From contig OZ029919.1 of the NCBI GenBank assembly GCA_964023275.1, forward strand, positions 3,431,367-3,495,366: a stretch of DNA of 64,000 nucleotides. The letters are read 5' to 3'. This DNA comes from Norana najaformis (Eukaryota; Annelida; Clitellata; Crassiclitellata; Hormogastridae). The notes beneath the pieces were generated by a model. It was not told the DNA's origin, did not search any database, and worked only from the letters and a program-made list of their open reading frames with translations. Each line of letters begins with the position of its first letter. Within the stretch, counting starts at the first letter, position 1. A program made the position numbers and the translations under genes. Positions 11,001 to 19,300 of this stretch are shown here, piece after piece.

Positions 11001-11460
11001 CATTCACCATTTCCATATGCATTGCAACTACACCGATCAAATCAGAATCATCGCGTCTTTCAAATCTGTGACGTTCCAGTTCAGGTCCTTTTTTATCCGG
11101 ATTAATGACAACGTTCTTCCTTTGTTTATTGTTCACCGGGTTTGAATGCGATTGCCGACCAGTATGGGGGGAAAGTATCCCTTGGGGGGATGGCACGTCC
11201 ACACTGTAGGAACGTGCTACCATCATTCTCTGAACAACTTCAGCAATATTTAGTCCCTCTTCCAGGCTCCTTATTCTTTGGGCAACTGATGGAATTGGGC
11301 TTTCAGGGCAAGAATTTGGCCTGTTTAGTATCTGCTTATCTTTCCCCGGCTTTACAGGAATAGCAGGCTTTGTTGGCAGCGAAGGTCTCTGAGATTTACC
11401 GGAAGACATGGGTTGATCGAGAAAACGAACATGTTTTATTTCACTTCTTGGCTCAGCCAT
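373..11460 (-). CDS. RNF31: RNF31/HOIP-like RBR E3 ubiquitin ligase (multi-exon)
   Basis: Spliced gene read right to left. Coding exons are 11460-10954, 10157-9933, 9288-9070, 8429-8313, 5416-5243, 4803-4705, 4177-4079, 3177-3063, 2317-2205, 1814-1698, 1275-1136 and 670-499. Together they make 699 codons in one open frame, with a tentative last exon at 396-373. Seen: RING1 (about residues 345-396), IBR (445-490), RING2 (519-550) with GGCIHF holding the likely catalytic Cys534, then an LDD-like region with [12 protein letters not shown] and HYKEYL. Known of the family: HOIP is the catalytic subunit of LUBAC and makes Met1-linked ubiquitin chains in NF-kB and innate immune signalling in the cytosol. 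Residues 1-317 are partly low-complexity and partly helical. I see no PUB or NZF domain, so the protein is shorter than vertebrate HOIP (about 1070 residues). Family assignment is firm; LUBAC function is inferred. Confidence 0.9.
499..670 (-). CDS. RNF31: RNF31 coding exon 12: C-terminal LDD helix
   Basis: 172 bases, phase 2 to phase 0, acceptor TTTTAG and donor GTAAGT. It encodes [18 protein letters not shown], then DQYHCRLAQ, aligned with HOIP HYKEYLVSLINAHSLDP and AYQARLLQ. Confidence 0.92.
1136..1275 (-). CDS. RNF31: RNF31 coding exon 11: LDD
   Basis: 140 bases, phase 0 to phase 2, acceptor TTTATTGTAG and donor GTAAGT. It encodes [22 protein letters not shown] and [10 protein letters not shown], matching the HOIP segment with CRVIEQKE and GYAGLCQ. 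Confidence 0.88.
1435..1600 (+). repeat. SINE-like family C copy
   Basis: The segment with cttggatcttgatctggaac, gttctgactgagctgg and tttcattgggcactgtagaa recurs at 6815-6970 (reverse), 47815-47945 (reverse), 50335-50480 (reverse) and 63110-63260. It lies in the RNF31 intron between exons 10 and 11. Confidence 0.6.
1698..1814 (-). CDS. RNF31: RNF31 coding exon 10: LDD zinc region
   Basis: 39 codons, phase 0, acceptor CACAG and donor GTAGAT. It encodes [25 protein letters not shown] and ELQKLLK. The HHPRxCLxYLRD motif is the HOIP signature in the LDD, which positions the acceptor ubiquitin Met1. Confidence 0.92.
2205..2317 (-). CDS. RNF31: RNF31 coding exon 9: catalytic RING2
   Basis: 113 bases. 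It encodes [19 protein letters not shown], then [13 protein letters not shown]. The GGC cysteine (about residue 534) aligns with the HOIP catalytic cysteine that takes the ubiquitin thioester, and the His two residues later is kept. An active transthiolation ligase is therefore expected. Donor GTAAAT. Confidence 0.93.
3063..3177 (-). CDS. RNF31: RNF31 coding exon 8: end of IBR and helix to RING2
   Basis: 115 bases, phase 0 to phase 1. It encodes [16 protein letters not shown] and [13 protein letters not shown], closely matching the HOIP IBR-RING2 linker. Donor GTAAAA. The acceptor TTGTTGTAG is preceded on the minus strand by telomere-like CCCTAA repeats. Confidence 0.92.
3191..3257. repeat. 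Interstitial telomere-like tract with inverted centre
   Basis: Several TTAGGG units with TTAGGCGTAAGGG variants switch at about 3240 to CCCTAA units, giving a short palindrome. It sits in an RNF31 intron, and on the minus strand lies just upstream of the exon 8 acceptor at 3178. Confidence 0.85.
3590..3730 (-). repeat. Dispersed repeat H, copy 1
   Basis: Contains gaactggatgtgatatgtgt and agcagggacgggcagttcac. The reverse complement recurs at about 8160-8260. The two copies lie in inverted orientation around RNF31 exons 5-7. Confidence 0.65.
4079..4177 (-). CDS. RNF31: RNF31 coding exon 7: IBR zinc-binding core
   Basis: 33 codons, phase 0, acceptor CAG and donor GTTAGT. It encodes [25 protein letters not shown]. 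With the preceding Cys445 this gives CxxxxC, CxxC and CxxC spacing typical of an IBR. The exon is short and is recognised by homology rather than by frame length. Confidence 0.9.
4310..4565. repeat. 20-bp minisatellite (gactacctaactgactgcct)
   Basis: Four to five near-perfect 20-base copies at 4455-4550, preceded by degenerate CTGCC/GACTG repeats. It lies in the RNF31 intron between exons 6 and 7. Confidence 0.8.
4705..4803 (-). CDS. RNF31: RNF31 coding exon 6: RING1-IBR linker
   Basis: 33 codons, phase 0, acceptor TTTTCAG and donor GTAAGT. It encodes [17 protein letters not shown] and [10 protein letters not shown], matching the HOIP helix between RING1 and IBR. It ends with the first IBR cysteine (Cys445). 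Confidence 0.9.
5243..5416 (-). CDS. RNF31: RNF31 coding exon 5: RING1 core, GC donor
   Basis: 58 codons starting [15 protein letters not shown], then [11 protein letters not shown], completing RING1. No GT donor keeps the HOIP alignment. A GC donor (AGG then GCAAGA) after 5243 joins LLEPR to LKTLL without a gap against HOIP. This makes the next intron a likely GC-AG intron. Confidence 0.87.
5578..5835. repeat. 18-bp minisatellite
   Basis: About fourteen copies of an 18-base unit like acaagatggagttgtttg. The period is divisible by three, so both strands stay open and give artefactual repeats such as KMELFVY and QLHLVDK. It is intronic in RNF31, just upstream of the exon 5 acceptor. Confidence 0.85.
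5930..6110 (+). repeat. Non-LTR/SINE 3' tail, degraded
   Basis: Contains acttctgggtacagacctga, gctgatgccttgtcattaga and cgctatggaagt. The same tail is seen at 28035-28140 and 29790-29890. Confidence 0.5.
6815..6970 (-). repeat. SINE-like family C copy
   Basis: Reverse-oriented copy containing gagatttctatagcgcccag, aagctaagtcgcgggaacca and caggtcaagatccaagagtc, in the largest RNF31 intron. Confidence 0.6.
7110..7210 (+). repeat. Repeat family D copy
   Basis: About 100 bp containing gtagtgccagtccaaagcct, ggataaagaaggagggcgac and gccataagatgtcgttaaac. Very similar copies lie at 13205-13300, 21235-21335 and 23440-23530. Confidence 0.75.
7981..8040. repeat. (TA)n microsatellite, about 58 bp
   Basis: Uninterrupted TA dinucleotides in the largest RNF31 intron. 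Long open frames made of YIYIYI are artefacts of this tract. Confidence 0.95.
8160..8262 (+). repeat. Dispersed repeat H, copy 2, followed by (CA)n
   Basis: Contains gaactgcccatccctgctaa and cacatatcacatcaggttca, the inverse of the copy at 3590-3730. (CA)n runs 8263-8288, only about 25 bases after the exon 4 donor on the minus strand. Confidence 0.65.
8313..8429 (-). CDS. RNF31: RNF31 coding exon 4: start of RING1
   Basis: 39 codons, phase 0, acceptor TAG and donor GTAATC. It ends [13 protein letters not shown], the first CxxC zinc-ligand pair of RING1 (Cys345 and Cys348 in the predicted protein). It matches the start of HOIP RING1 in spacing. A (CA)n tract lies just after the donor. Confidence 0.88.
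9070..9288 (-). CDS. RNF31: RNF31 coding exon 3: helical region before RING1
   Basis: 73 codons, phase 0, acceptor CAG and donor GTTTGA. It encodes [16 protein letters not shown] and [12 protein letters not shown], an all-helical profile where HOIP carries its HOIL-1-binding UBA region. An internal GTAAGC at the ARY position could act as an alternative donor. UBA identity is a positional inference. Confidence 0.68.
9315..9435. repeat. CATCAT and TA microsatellites
   Basis: CAT/CGT triplets at 9318-9366, then TA-rich DNA at 9400-9445, in the intron before RNF31 exon 3. The poly-Asp frame on the minus strand is an artefact. Confidence 0.8.
9933..10157 (-). CDS. RNF31: RNF31 coding exon 2
   Basis: 75 codons, phase 0 at both ends, acceptor CAG and donor GTTAGT. 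It encodes [16 protein letters not shown] and a helical acidic segment ending ISKWNEM. By position it belongs to the region before the UBA/RBR part of HOIP, but no clear domain is seen. CCA/TCC microsatellite DNA follows in the intron. Confidence 0.7.
10300..10565 (+). repeat. tRNA-derived SINE, family B
   Basis: The head resembles a Pol III promoter with a B-box-like gttgcgggtttgactcc. The body contains aggcaagttgtttgcaaaca, agctgggaagtaaacggcaa, gatgcactggtcccatgtcc and ggagatgagcacctcccc. Other copies: 15775-16015, 43925-44215 (plus), 36905-37180 (minus) and fragments near 62160 and 63350. Confidence 0.75.
10775..10835. repeat. GATGAT microsatellite
   Basis: ATG/ACG triplet repeats in the first RNF31 coding intron. 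Confidence 0.85.
10954..11460 (-). CDS. RNF31: RNF31 coding exon 1: disordered N terminus
   Basis: 169 codons from ATG at 11460 to donor GTAAGT after 10954, phase 0. This is the first ATG downstream of an in-frame TAA at 11515-11517. The protein is rich in Pro, Ser, Lys and Arg (for example [13 protein letters not shown]) with no recognisable domain. The last third is more charged and possibly helical. PUB and NZF modules, which vertebrate HOIP carries in its N-terminal half, are not visible here. Confidence 0.8.
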
Positions 11461-11473
11461 TCGGTTTGTTTTA

Positions 11474-11520
11474 TCAAACTCCGTTTTGAAAGTGATCAAA
11501 TTGAAGCATTTGACTTACAT
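11474..11520 (-). promoter_or_regulatory. Two upstream ORFs in the RNF31 leader
   Basis: Directly before the RNF31 start lie ATGTAA (11520-11515), a start codon followed at once by a stop, and an 11-codon uORF from 11509 to its TGA at 11474. Both end before the main ATG at 11460. Such uORFs commonly reduce downstream translation. The string atGTAAGT also looks like a splice donor, so transcript evidence is needed to confirm that it stays in the mRNA. Confidence 0.45.
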
Positions 11521-11639
11521 GACAACCTACAACAAACGAATTTTCAAATATTTTGTAGATTCAGAAGCAGTAAATGTTCAGTTACTTATAAAACTGGGAC
11601 AATACGGCTTTAACGCAGTCTTACTTTTTTATTTTGACT

Positions 11640-11965
11640 GATTTTCACTTGAACTGACCATAGATTGGTGCCCTGGGCAATATGATAACAGCACCATAGA
11701 AGTAATCAGGTTAGATTAGATTAGAGTATATTATATCAGGTTAGATTAGATGCATTACATGTATGCCCTATGTAATCTGACTCATACCTGGCACAGCCTG
11801 ACTGCTGAATTTAATCTAATCTAAAGACTTCTACTTCTATAGAGCTGTTATCATAATGCCCAAGGCATCAGTCGATAGTCGCTTCAAGTCAAATCGCAAT
11901 CCAAAATCATTATCCATTGGAGAAATCATACTCCATATTTCAGTGGATTACCTGTGAACATCATG
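11640..11965. repeat. Family E element, two inverted arms
   Basis: The left part has gtgccctgggcaatatgata and ends in ttagattaga. The right part reads taatctaatctaaagacttc, then cccaaggcatcagtcgatag. The arms are inverse copies of one family, making a potential foldback. It lies in the presumed first intron of RNF31. Confidence 0.6.
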
Positions 11966-12557
11966 CTGGTCAGTTATCTATATACTCAATATAGTACCTT
12001 TCAGTACTCATAAACATCAGTTACCTTTGGCGCTAGAAAACAGCAGAATTTAAGGTCATGATTAACCCAACTCTCTATGTGTATGATTGCCTATATGTCT
12101 AACTGTGGGAGAAACAAAAAGCAGATGGCACAGTAATCGTTCACTGCTAAGTAGGTAAGTATGATGATTTAATGGATTTGTATGGTTGTAATAGTGCAGC
12201 AAGTGACTGATCTTTCCAGCTCAGCACTGTGCATCTGCAGACCCCTGTTGTTGCATCATTTACATCTGCCTTACCACTGATTCGTTCTACCACTTTAAAC
12301 GTTTACCACGTTTCAGCATAGAGAATTTAAATGCCAGGTTCCAAGCCCCAACACTGAACGCACTATTAGCCCTGAACGCCTTAATCTCCCATAATCCTGC
12401 AACAAAATCTTCAACTAACCAAGCTTCTTTGTCGTCTGACATTATTTTCTGTGTTCCCGCAATAGGCGTACATTGGCACAAATTGCAATTCATGAATTTA
12501 TAATTAAACTTATTATTCTGTACAAAACTACTTCCTGAAACACACTGACGGACTTAC

Positions 12558-12640
12558 CTGAAGGCGCCTTTCGGTCGTGTCGCATGCAGTCCGTTATGCA
12601 TATTCCGTGTAACGGCAACGCCACTCACGATCGACACTGT
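12558..12640 (-). promoter_or_regulatory. Possible 5' untranslated exon of RNF31
   Basis: On the minus strand a textbook donor CAG|GTAAGT ends at 12558. An acceptor TTGTTGTAG lies at 11527-11535, upstream of the RNF31 ATG. Joining them would give a non-coding first exon and a roughly 1-kb first intron. The exon's upstream limit is not visible and 12640 is only nominal. Confidence 0.4.
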
Positions 12641-13204
12641 CCTTCCCTAAAATGCATTTAATATGAAGCCACGATTCGTCAAGATCTTCACTGCGAATCG
12701 CTAGCGCGTGACCACGATGGTTAACTGATGATTCACCCGATATTTCATGGAACTTTACGCTTCAGGCATTAGCCTAGGCCCATACGCGTGTTTGTTTAGT
12801 TTTTGGGGACTGGCAGGCGTGTCCATGATAACCTACATTTATTAACTTTCACAGGTTTCCTGCTGCTGTTTGACGCAGTTTAAAGTTTGCAACAAACACG
12901 CAGAATAATTAAACACGAAAATTACTTTATTTAATTGCGTCCCTCATTTTGGCTATTTTCTCCGAACGCTGTCTGATCACAGCCATAATTATCACAAGTC
13001 CGCAGCCGCATGAGAAAAACAAACTGCACACAGTGTGTCCATTATTAGTGTATCGTAGGCCTACATGATAAAAATTCTTACCCCATTTGACGCGCCTGTT
13101 ATTTTTGCGTTGCTTTGGGCAGATTCGCACGCTCAAAGTGTTTACAAATCATAATTATGTATTATCAACTAGTTAACTCCGCCGCTGCCGCAGAACCGTA
13201 CTCG

Positions 13205-13300
13205 GGTAGTGCCGGTCCCACGCCTGGATAAAGGAAGAGGGCGACGTCAACGGCCTTTGATGCCATAAGATCTCGTTAAACATTGGCACTACTATCAACT
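13205..13300 (+). repeat. Repeat family D copy
   Basis: Contains gtagtgccggtcccacgcct, ggataaaggaagagggcgac and gatctcgttaaacattggca. It lies in the divergent intergenic region. Confidence 0.75.
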
Positions 13301-13574
13301 AATTATTATCGACTTCAAGATATATCATGCAAAACAATAAATTAGGCCGAAATTTTATACGATTCTATCGTGTAGTGTAAAATGAATGTAAATGTAATCG
13401 TAATCTCGAGATTTCTAAGGAAATAAGCAACGGGCCCAGTGTAGACCCAACAGAGAGCCTGTTAGGTTTATTTGCCCGTATTTGCCAATACCCGAGTACA
13501 CATACATCTGGGGAAAATTGGTAATGTGGCCCATCGTCCAAAGAGGTTTCATAACAGTATGCAATAAGCATAGA

Positions 13575-13850
13575 ATATCGCTGGCATGGTTAGCTACACG
13601 CGTACGTCAAGGCGCCTTTGAGCATGAGGATGCAGGTTCGCGTCCCGGTCGTGGCTTATTTCTGAGATTTGTATCTCGGGCTAGCACGGTCCATACACGG
13701 GGACCTTAAATGACGTGGCGCCTATTCAAACGGGCAGCGGTGCTGAAGAATCTCGCCTAATTAAATCAATTCATTGAAAAACCAGCAGGGTCGAGGCCAT
13801 ACGGTCGCTAGGCCTATAGAAAAACAAGTACATTTACAATTTTATCGTGC
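13575..13850 (+). repeat. tRNA-derived SINE, family A
   Basis: The head has a canonical B box (ggttcgcgtcc). The body has gggctagcacggtccataca, gacgtggcgcctattcaaac and gggtcgaggccatacggtcg. A second copy lies at 46352-46610 and a tail at 63450-63565. It ends less than 100 bases before the VIRMA start codon. Confidence 0.78.
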
Positions 13851-13883
13851 TATATCTAACCGAGAGTCTATTAGTCATAGCGC

Positions 13884-13890
13884 TATAAAA
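13884..13890 (+). promoter_or_regulatory. TATA-like box 54 bp before the VIRMA ATG
   Basis: TATAAAA at this place follows the tail of a family A SINE. The family A copy near 63548 also ends in ctatataaaaccta, so the motif may be SINE-derived. Initiation about 30 bp downstream would give a leader of roughly 30 bases. Confidence 0.35.
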
Positions 13891-13943
13891 CCTATTCAAT
13901 TTTGGACGAACGAGAACCCAGCTTCCGGTTTTATAAATCCAAA

Positions 13944-16303
13944 ATGTCGGGGATAGACGACCAAGTAGAATTGTTATTTTTCGACACTTTTTCTCACCCT
14001 GACAATTCCGAAGTAAATAACCGTTTTGTGGCGATGTTAAGAATATATTTATTTAATAGGGAATTTGTTCTGGTGATAATGTTCAATCGATTGAATGTGA
14101 GCGATTGGAGCTGGTCTTCCCCGGGGGTTCCGATAAAAACCGAAAGGTTTAAATGCTACCAAATAGTTGATCTGAAGCCTAAGAACTGGACGAGAGTCAT
14201 GGATAGTGTTTCTTAGTTGTTTGATTGTGGCAGCTTTCATCCAAAAAGCGTAAATAGATGATAAGCTATCAGAAATGAGAAGGCTCGTTCTATTGTAGGT
14301 TATGGCCATAAACTTTTCATCTTAATTTTTATTGTTTTTCTCTGTTGAACAGGATCTTAACCTTGACCTTGTTCAATTTCCGTGCGCTGTAGTCGTTCAT
14401 GAAATCCGTGTCGTTCCGCTTGGAACTAGGATCATTGCTGATGTTCCGGGAGGTGTTAGACTTGGGTAAAGTTTAACGATTTGTCACATCTTCCAGAGAA
14501 CTGTTTATCAGATGATATCATCTGCTTATGGAAGCCATATAACTCTTATACCTTTTCTTCCTATGACTTACTGAGCAGCCAGACTGGTCAAACTTACACT
14601 GACAATCTCACCAAAGTATCCAAGGAGCTTTTAAATATAATTATATTATAACTGTATATGACAATAAATATGATCATTCTAATTCAGTTTTAACTGTGAT
14701 ACTTGTTTATAACATCTCACTACATTACATTACAGTTCACTTTTTTTAGTGATTTAAGTTTGTGTGTTTTTGGTTCAAATATCACACTCGAAGGTCTTTG
14801 AAACTGCTTCTTATGAATCAAATAGCAGCTGAAATATGTCCAATTTTTATGACTCTAAGGCAGCTTCTGAGAGGAGCTGAAGAACACTGTATAAATGTTC
14901 ATTTATGTGCATCCATACCCTTGAAATCACTTTGCAATTAAGATAGAGTATGGATTGTGTTCTTATAGACTTTGGTTAATTTTAATTTGTTTATTATTGG
15001 TTTTCATCATAGAGCTACAAATCCTTCTTCATTTAAGTTGGAGTTGTTTGTCAACAACCTTAGCAAGCCAAATGCATCAACGTTTGAGAAACTGGGACTG
15101 TGAGTTGCAGAACATTATTTCATACTTAACTCCTGCTAGAATTTTCAAGAAATGTGTAGGACTTTATGCTGTCTGTTGATTGGACTGTTTCTACTCATCT
15201 TCTGTGTTTGTTGTTTTCATCTGCTGTCATTTGCTATTATGTCTTTTTTCGACTCGCAATTTTTGTCTGCAGATACAAGGTAGCCTCTAGATTGTGTTGC
15301 TTTTTGGGAGCCATATAAAATACTGTGTTATTTAAAACACTGGGTGATAATGAAGTTGCATTCTGAGGTTATATTAAATTTCAAAATCATGTAGTGATGG
15401 TGGACGTCAGGATTTGCATTTTAGTGTATGATGTTCCAGTATGTATGCTTCTAATGGCCATACCGAACCAGTATGATCTGGCATGAAAAAGCTGACACGA
15501 TCTGTGTTACCATGTTAAGTGGGATCAGTCTATAGCAAAGAACTGGGGGTTGCAGGTCTGCAGGAACAGTGTACATATTGATGGTTTTGATGTCTGTTTG
15601 TGTATATGAGGTTTCTAATGTTCATTTCGTTCTGCTGATGTTTCTTTCACACTCTTGTAGGTTGGAATATGAGGCAAATGTTGACATTCAGATGAAGCCG
15701 GATACAAAGGTATGTAGTTCATGTCAGGAAGCCAGTATTTTAAGTAAGGTTTTTTGTAAAATTCCGGTTGCAGGTGAGACTCCGTGTAACGACTCTGGGT
15801 CACTTGTTTGCGCAAACCATGCCTCTGTCACTAAACAGTAGAATTGGTACTGACATAAGCTGGGAAGCAAACGGCAAGCCCAGCGATGCACTGGCCCAGT
15901 ATCCAGGACCTTGGAATTCGTCCATTGCCATTTCAGGGGCCTAAAACAAGGAGGTGAGCGCCTCCCATACGTCTCACTTGTGGGACGTGGGATACTTCTT
16001 TTATTTTGTAACATGCCTTCATTAATTGTCCTCTGCTTTGTGGTTGTGGGGTAGAACTTTGATACAGATACAGAGACACTTCAGGAGTCGTGCAATGTCA
16101 CTTTGACTTTATCACGCTTCAGCTTCGTTTGTTTAAAGTTATGGGATAATGTTTTATGTTGCTTCAGGTGGCAACTGATGGCCTTATCATCAAAGGCTGG
16201 TATCAGACGATCACCCTGGCCGTGTATGGAACACTGACTACTGTGAAACAGGATAATTCCCCACCACCACCGCCACCAACGCATCTCAGATCGAAGCCGC
16301 AAT
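13944..16303 (+). CDS. VIRMA: VIRMA exons 1-5: conserved N-terminal domain
   Basis: Residues 1-151. Exon 1 gives MSGIDDQVELLFFDTFSHP. Exon 2 gives VQFPCAVVVHEIRVVPLG. The small exon 3 (SSFKLELFVNNLSKPNA) and the 49-base exon 4 (LEYEANVDIQMKPDTK) were found by homology. Exon 5 gives GLIIKGWYQTITLAVYG, then PPPPPP. All align in order with the virilizer N-terminal domain, which is beta-rich in this family. ATG at 13944 was chosen because the match to the family begins there. The in-frame upstream ATG at 13902 would add 14 unlike residues. Confidence 0.94.
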
Positions 16304-19300
16304 GTGAGTTGCTGAGTTAAATGAATTCCGTGTCCAAATCAATATTAATCTTTCTTCTACTTCCATTTTGTAGAGTTTTAATAATTACTGACCTTTATTG
16401 TCTTTATCCTTTCAGAATTTTATTGATGCACTTCAGTGTTAAGATATAACTGCAGTCAATTCAAGTTCTGTTGCTTTTCTCCTTTCTGTCTGGTTTTAAT
16501 ATAGGTTGCATAGTTAACTTTTGATCGTTCAGACTGTCGGGGTAGTTGAGAATGAACTTTGTACCAAATGGTAAATGAGGTTTTGCTTCTTGTGGTTTTT
16601 CTTGCAGCCATTTTGCCTCTTGGGCTGGAGAAAGCTGAATTTGACAGCATGCCACAGTCGTTGGCCGCTTCCCAAAAAGCAGCTTTCGAGAGGACTTCCG
16701 AATGGGCAGAAAAAGCCGTGGCTTTCACCCAGCCTGTGCCAGTTCAGCCATCTCCCAAAGGTCAGCCAGCTGAACCCATGCATAGCCCTGTTGGCAGTCC
16801 ACCCATAAATCCTCGAGACATTCCACTGGAGCACCGCGGAGGAACGCGGGATCCTCGGGATCCGCCGCGGGATGTCAGAGAAAAGGAAACCGGGAAAGAG
16901 GGAAGAGATCGGGACTTTGGCGGCTCAGCACTGGAGGATGCATACGAGGAACGGAAGGAGGTAAGACGCGAGTCTTCCGATGGAAATGAAAGCACTCCAG
17001 GAGATCGCTACAGAAGCAGGTCAAAAAGCGACACTCGTGAAGACGAGAAGGAGTTCGAGATGGACAGCAGAGAACACGACGAGAAAAGCCGTGACTTCTG
17101 GAGTGATAAGAAACCGGAGGAGGGTGACAAGGGAAGAGACTCGGACAGGGAACGGGAGAAAGAGCGAGATGCTGTAGGCAGGATGTCGCCAAGAGATGGA
17201 GGCAGGAAGAGAGGAGATTCGTTTACAAAGTCTGGATCGCCGCTTCGATCTCCTTCTCCGGGACTGCCGGCAAAACAGTCACCAGCTGGACGTCATCCAA
17301 GAACGAAGACACCTGATTCTATTGCACACCTGAATGAAGAAACAGAACCAGGTAATGCCCTTTTAATATCGAGTGATTAAGAGAATCAGCTGTCCTAAGT
17401 AATCTAATCTAATCTAAGAATTTAATCTAAGACTTCTATGAAGTCGTTACCATAATGCCCAAGGCATCAGCCGATGGTCGCTTCAAGTCAAAATCGCAGC
17501 CAAAAATCATTAACCATTGGCAAACCCAGGTCGAATTCCAATAGGTCAGAGAAACCAGAAGCCAGGCTACTGTGGGTAGGCAAGTAAAGTTTGGCAAGTT
17601 CTGTCATTTTTGACTGTCTTGCAGACATTTTGTTGATTTACAAATGACACTGTTAACTTCAGATAAAACTGTTTTGTTTCAAACATATTTTGTTATCTTT
17701 CAAGGTTTTTAAAGCTTTTTTTGTCAATTGCTTTTCTCTGGAGCAGTTGATTCTTTTCCAGGGGAAATTCCAGAGCCGAACATGGATCTTTACGATTCCA
17801 TTGATCGCGATAACTCACCTGAGGCCATGGATCTCTATCAGATTCTGTCTGATGGCGAAATACAGGTGAGAATAATTATTTTATTCTGTTTAATTTTTTA
17901 TGTGGATCATAAATATAATTTTGTTCTGTTTAAATGCTTATATGGATTAATAGATATTATTTTATTCTGTTTAAATGCTTATGTGGATGCATAAATATTT
18001 TATTCTGTTTAAATGCTTATGTGGATTCTTAAATATTATTTTATCCTGTTTAAATGCTTACGTGGGCTCATAAATATTATTTTATTCTGTTTAAATGCTA
18101 ACATGGATTCATAAATGAAGTAACATCATGCAGTTTAATTCAGTTAGTTATTTAAGTTGTAATGTAGTGTAAATGGGCATTTATATAGCACCTTTTCTGC
18201 CTGTCTCATTCACTCTGTATTTGTATTGCTGCTTGTTATCTCTGATGATTGTTTAGTATGTTTCTGGCTTTAGTTTTGTGCTTATTTTGCTAGGAGGGTG
18301 ATGGTGACTATTCGCAGATATCGTCAGATGAGAACAACATCCAGTTTGAAGATGAAACTCCAATGGTAAGATCCATTCAGAAGTTCTGTCTGGTTTTGGC
18401 CATGTCTTATTAGAGCATTAGAACAGTTAGCTAGGCTATGCCCAGGTTAATTAGCTAACTGGTAATTGGCTATTTGTAGGACTGGGAGCACCACGAAAGT
18501 GAATATCTAGACAAATTACAGGACTTGAGACATTATTTGTGTCAATTTAAAGTGCTTCTTTAACATTACCAACTACTGGTTCAAGTCTGAAGAAAAAGAA
18601 AGCAGCCATGCTCCAAAAAGGTGTCTCGCTGCAAATAGGTGCCATGCTCCAGAAAATTGCCATGCTCCTAAAGGTGCCATGAAACATGATTGGCCAGTGA
18701 TGTCATTGTTATGTATTTTTCATTGACATTAGATTAGAAAAGTTATAATCATTGAGTTGCTTGGTATCTTGTGTTGAATTCTGTTTGCAGGGTGATCTTG
18801 GTGACTGGGAGGCTGTTGAAGATGCCTGGAACTATGCGTCCATTGCGAGCTTCAATCCTTACCAATGTGACTTAGCTCCACTAGAGGTAATTTACGTAAA
18901 GAAGTAAACAGGATACACGAAACTTGCATGTTACTTGTCTCTGCAGAAGCTCCTAGGAAGCATGACCCCGCGTTTGAAGGCTTTCTCTGCTGAACAAAAA
19001 CACTCCAGCTACAGTTCTATTTCTAGATATCTCAGAAGAGACAGCAGTGTGGTCACTCCGTTGAAGGACATATGGCATGTTAACAGATGCATTACTTACT
19101 TACTTACTTACTATACTTGCCTACCCACCATAGCCTGGCTTCTGGTTTCTCTGACCTATAGGAATTCGACCTGGCTTCTCCAATGGTTAAGGATTTTTGG
19201 CTGTAATTTTGACTTGGAAGCGACCATCGATTGATGCTTTGGGCATCATGATAATGGTGCTATAAAAATCATCATGTATCTTTTGGTCTTGTATCTGTTT

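Larger units (their letters stand above)
12559..13943. promoter_or_regulatory. Divergent intergenic region between RNF31 and VIRMA
   Basis: About 1.4 kb between the presumed RNF31 first exon and the VIRMA ATG. 12560-12800 is relatively CpG-containing and may hold promoter elements. 13205-13300 is a copy of repeat family D, 13370-13480 a fragment of family C, and 13575-13850 a family A SINE. No protein-coding exon is recognised. Confidence 0.5.

Noticed and set aside
16559..16607. Upstream extension of VIRMA exon 6
   Set aside because: Open frame only; the polypyrimidine tract and CAG before 16608 and the phase from exon 5 place the boundary there.
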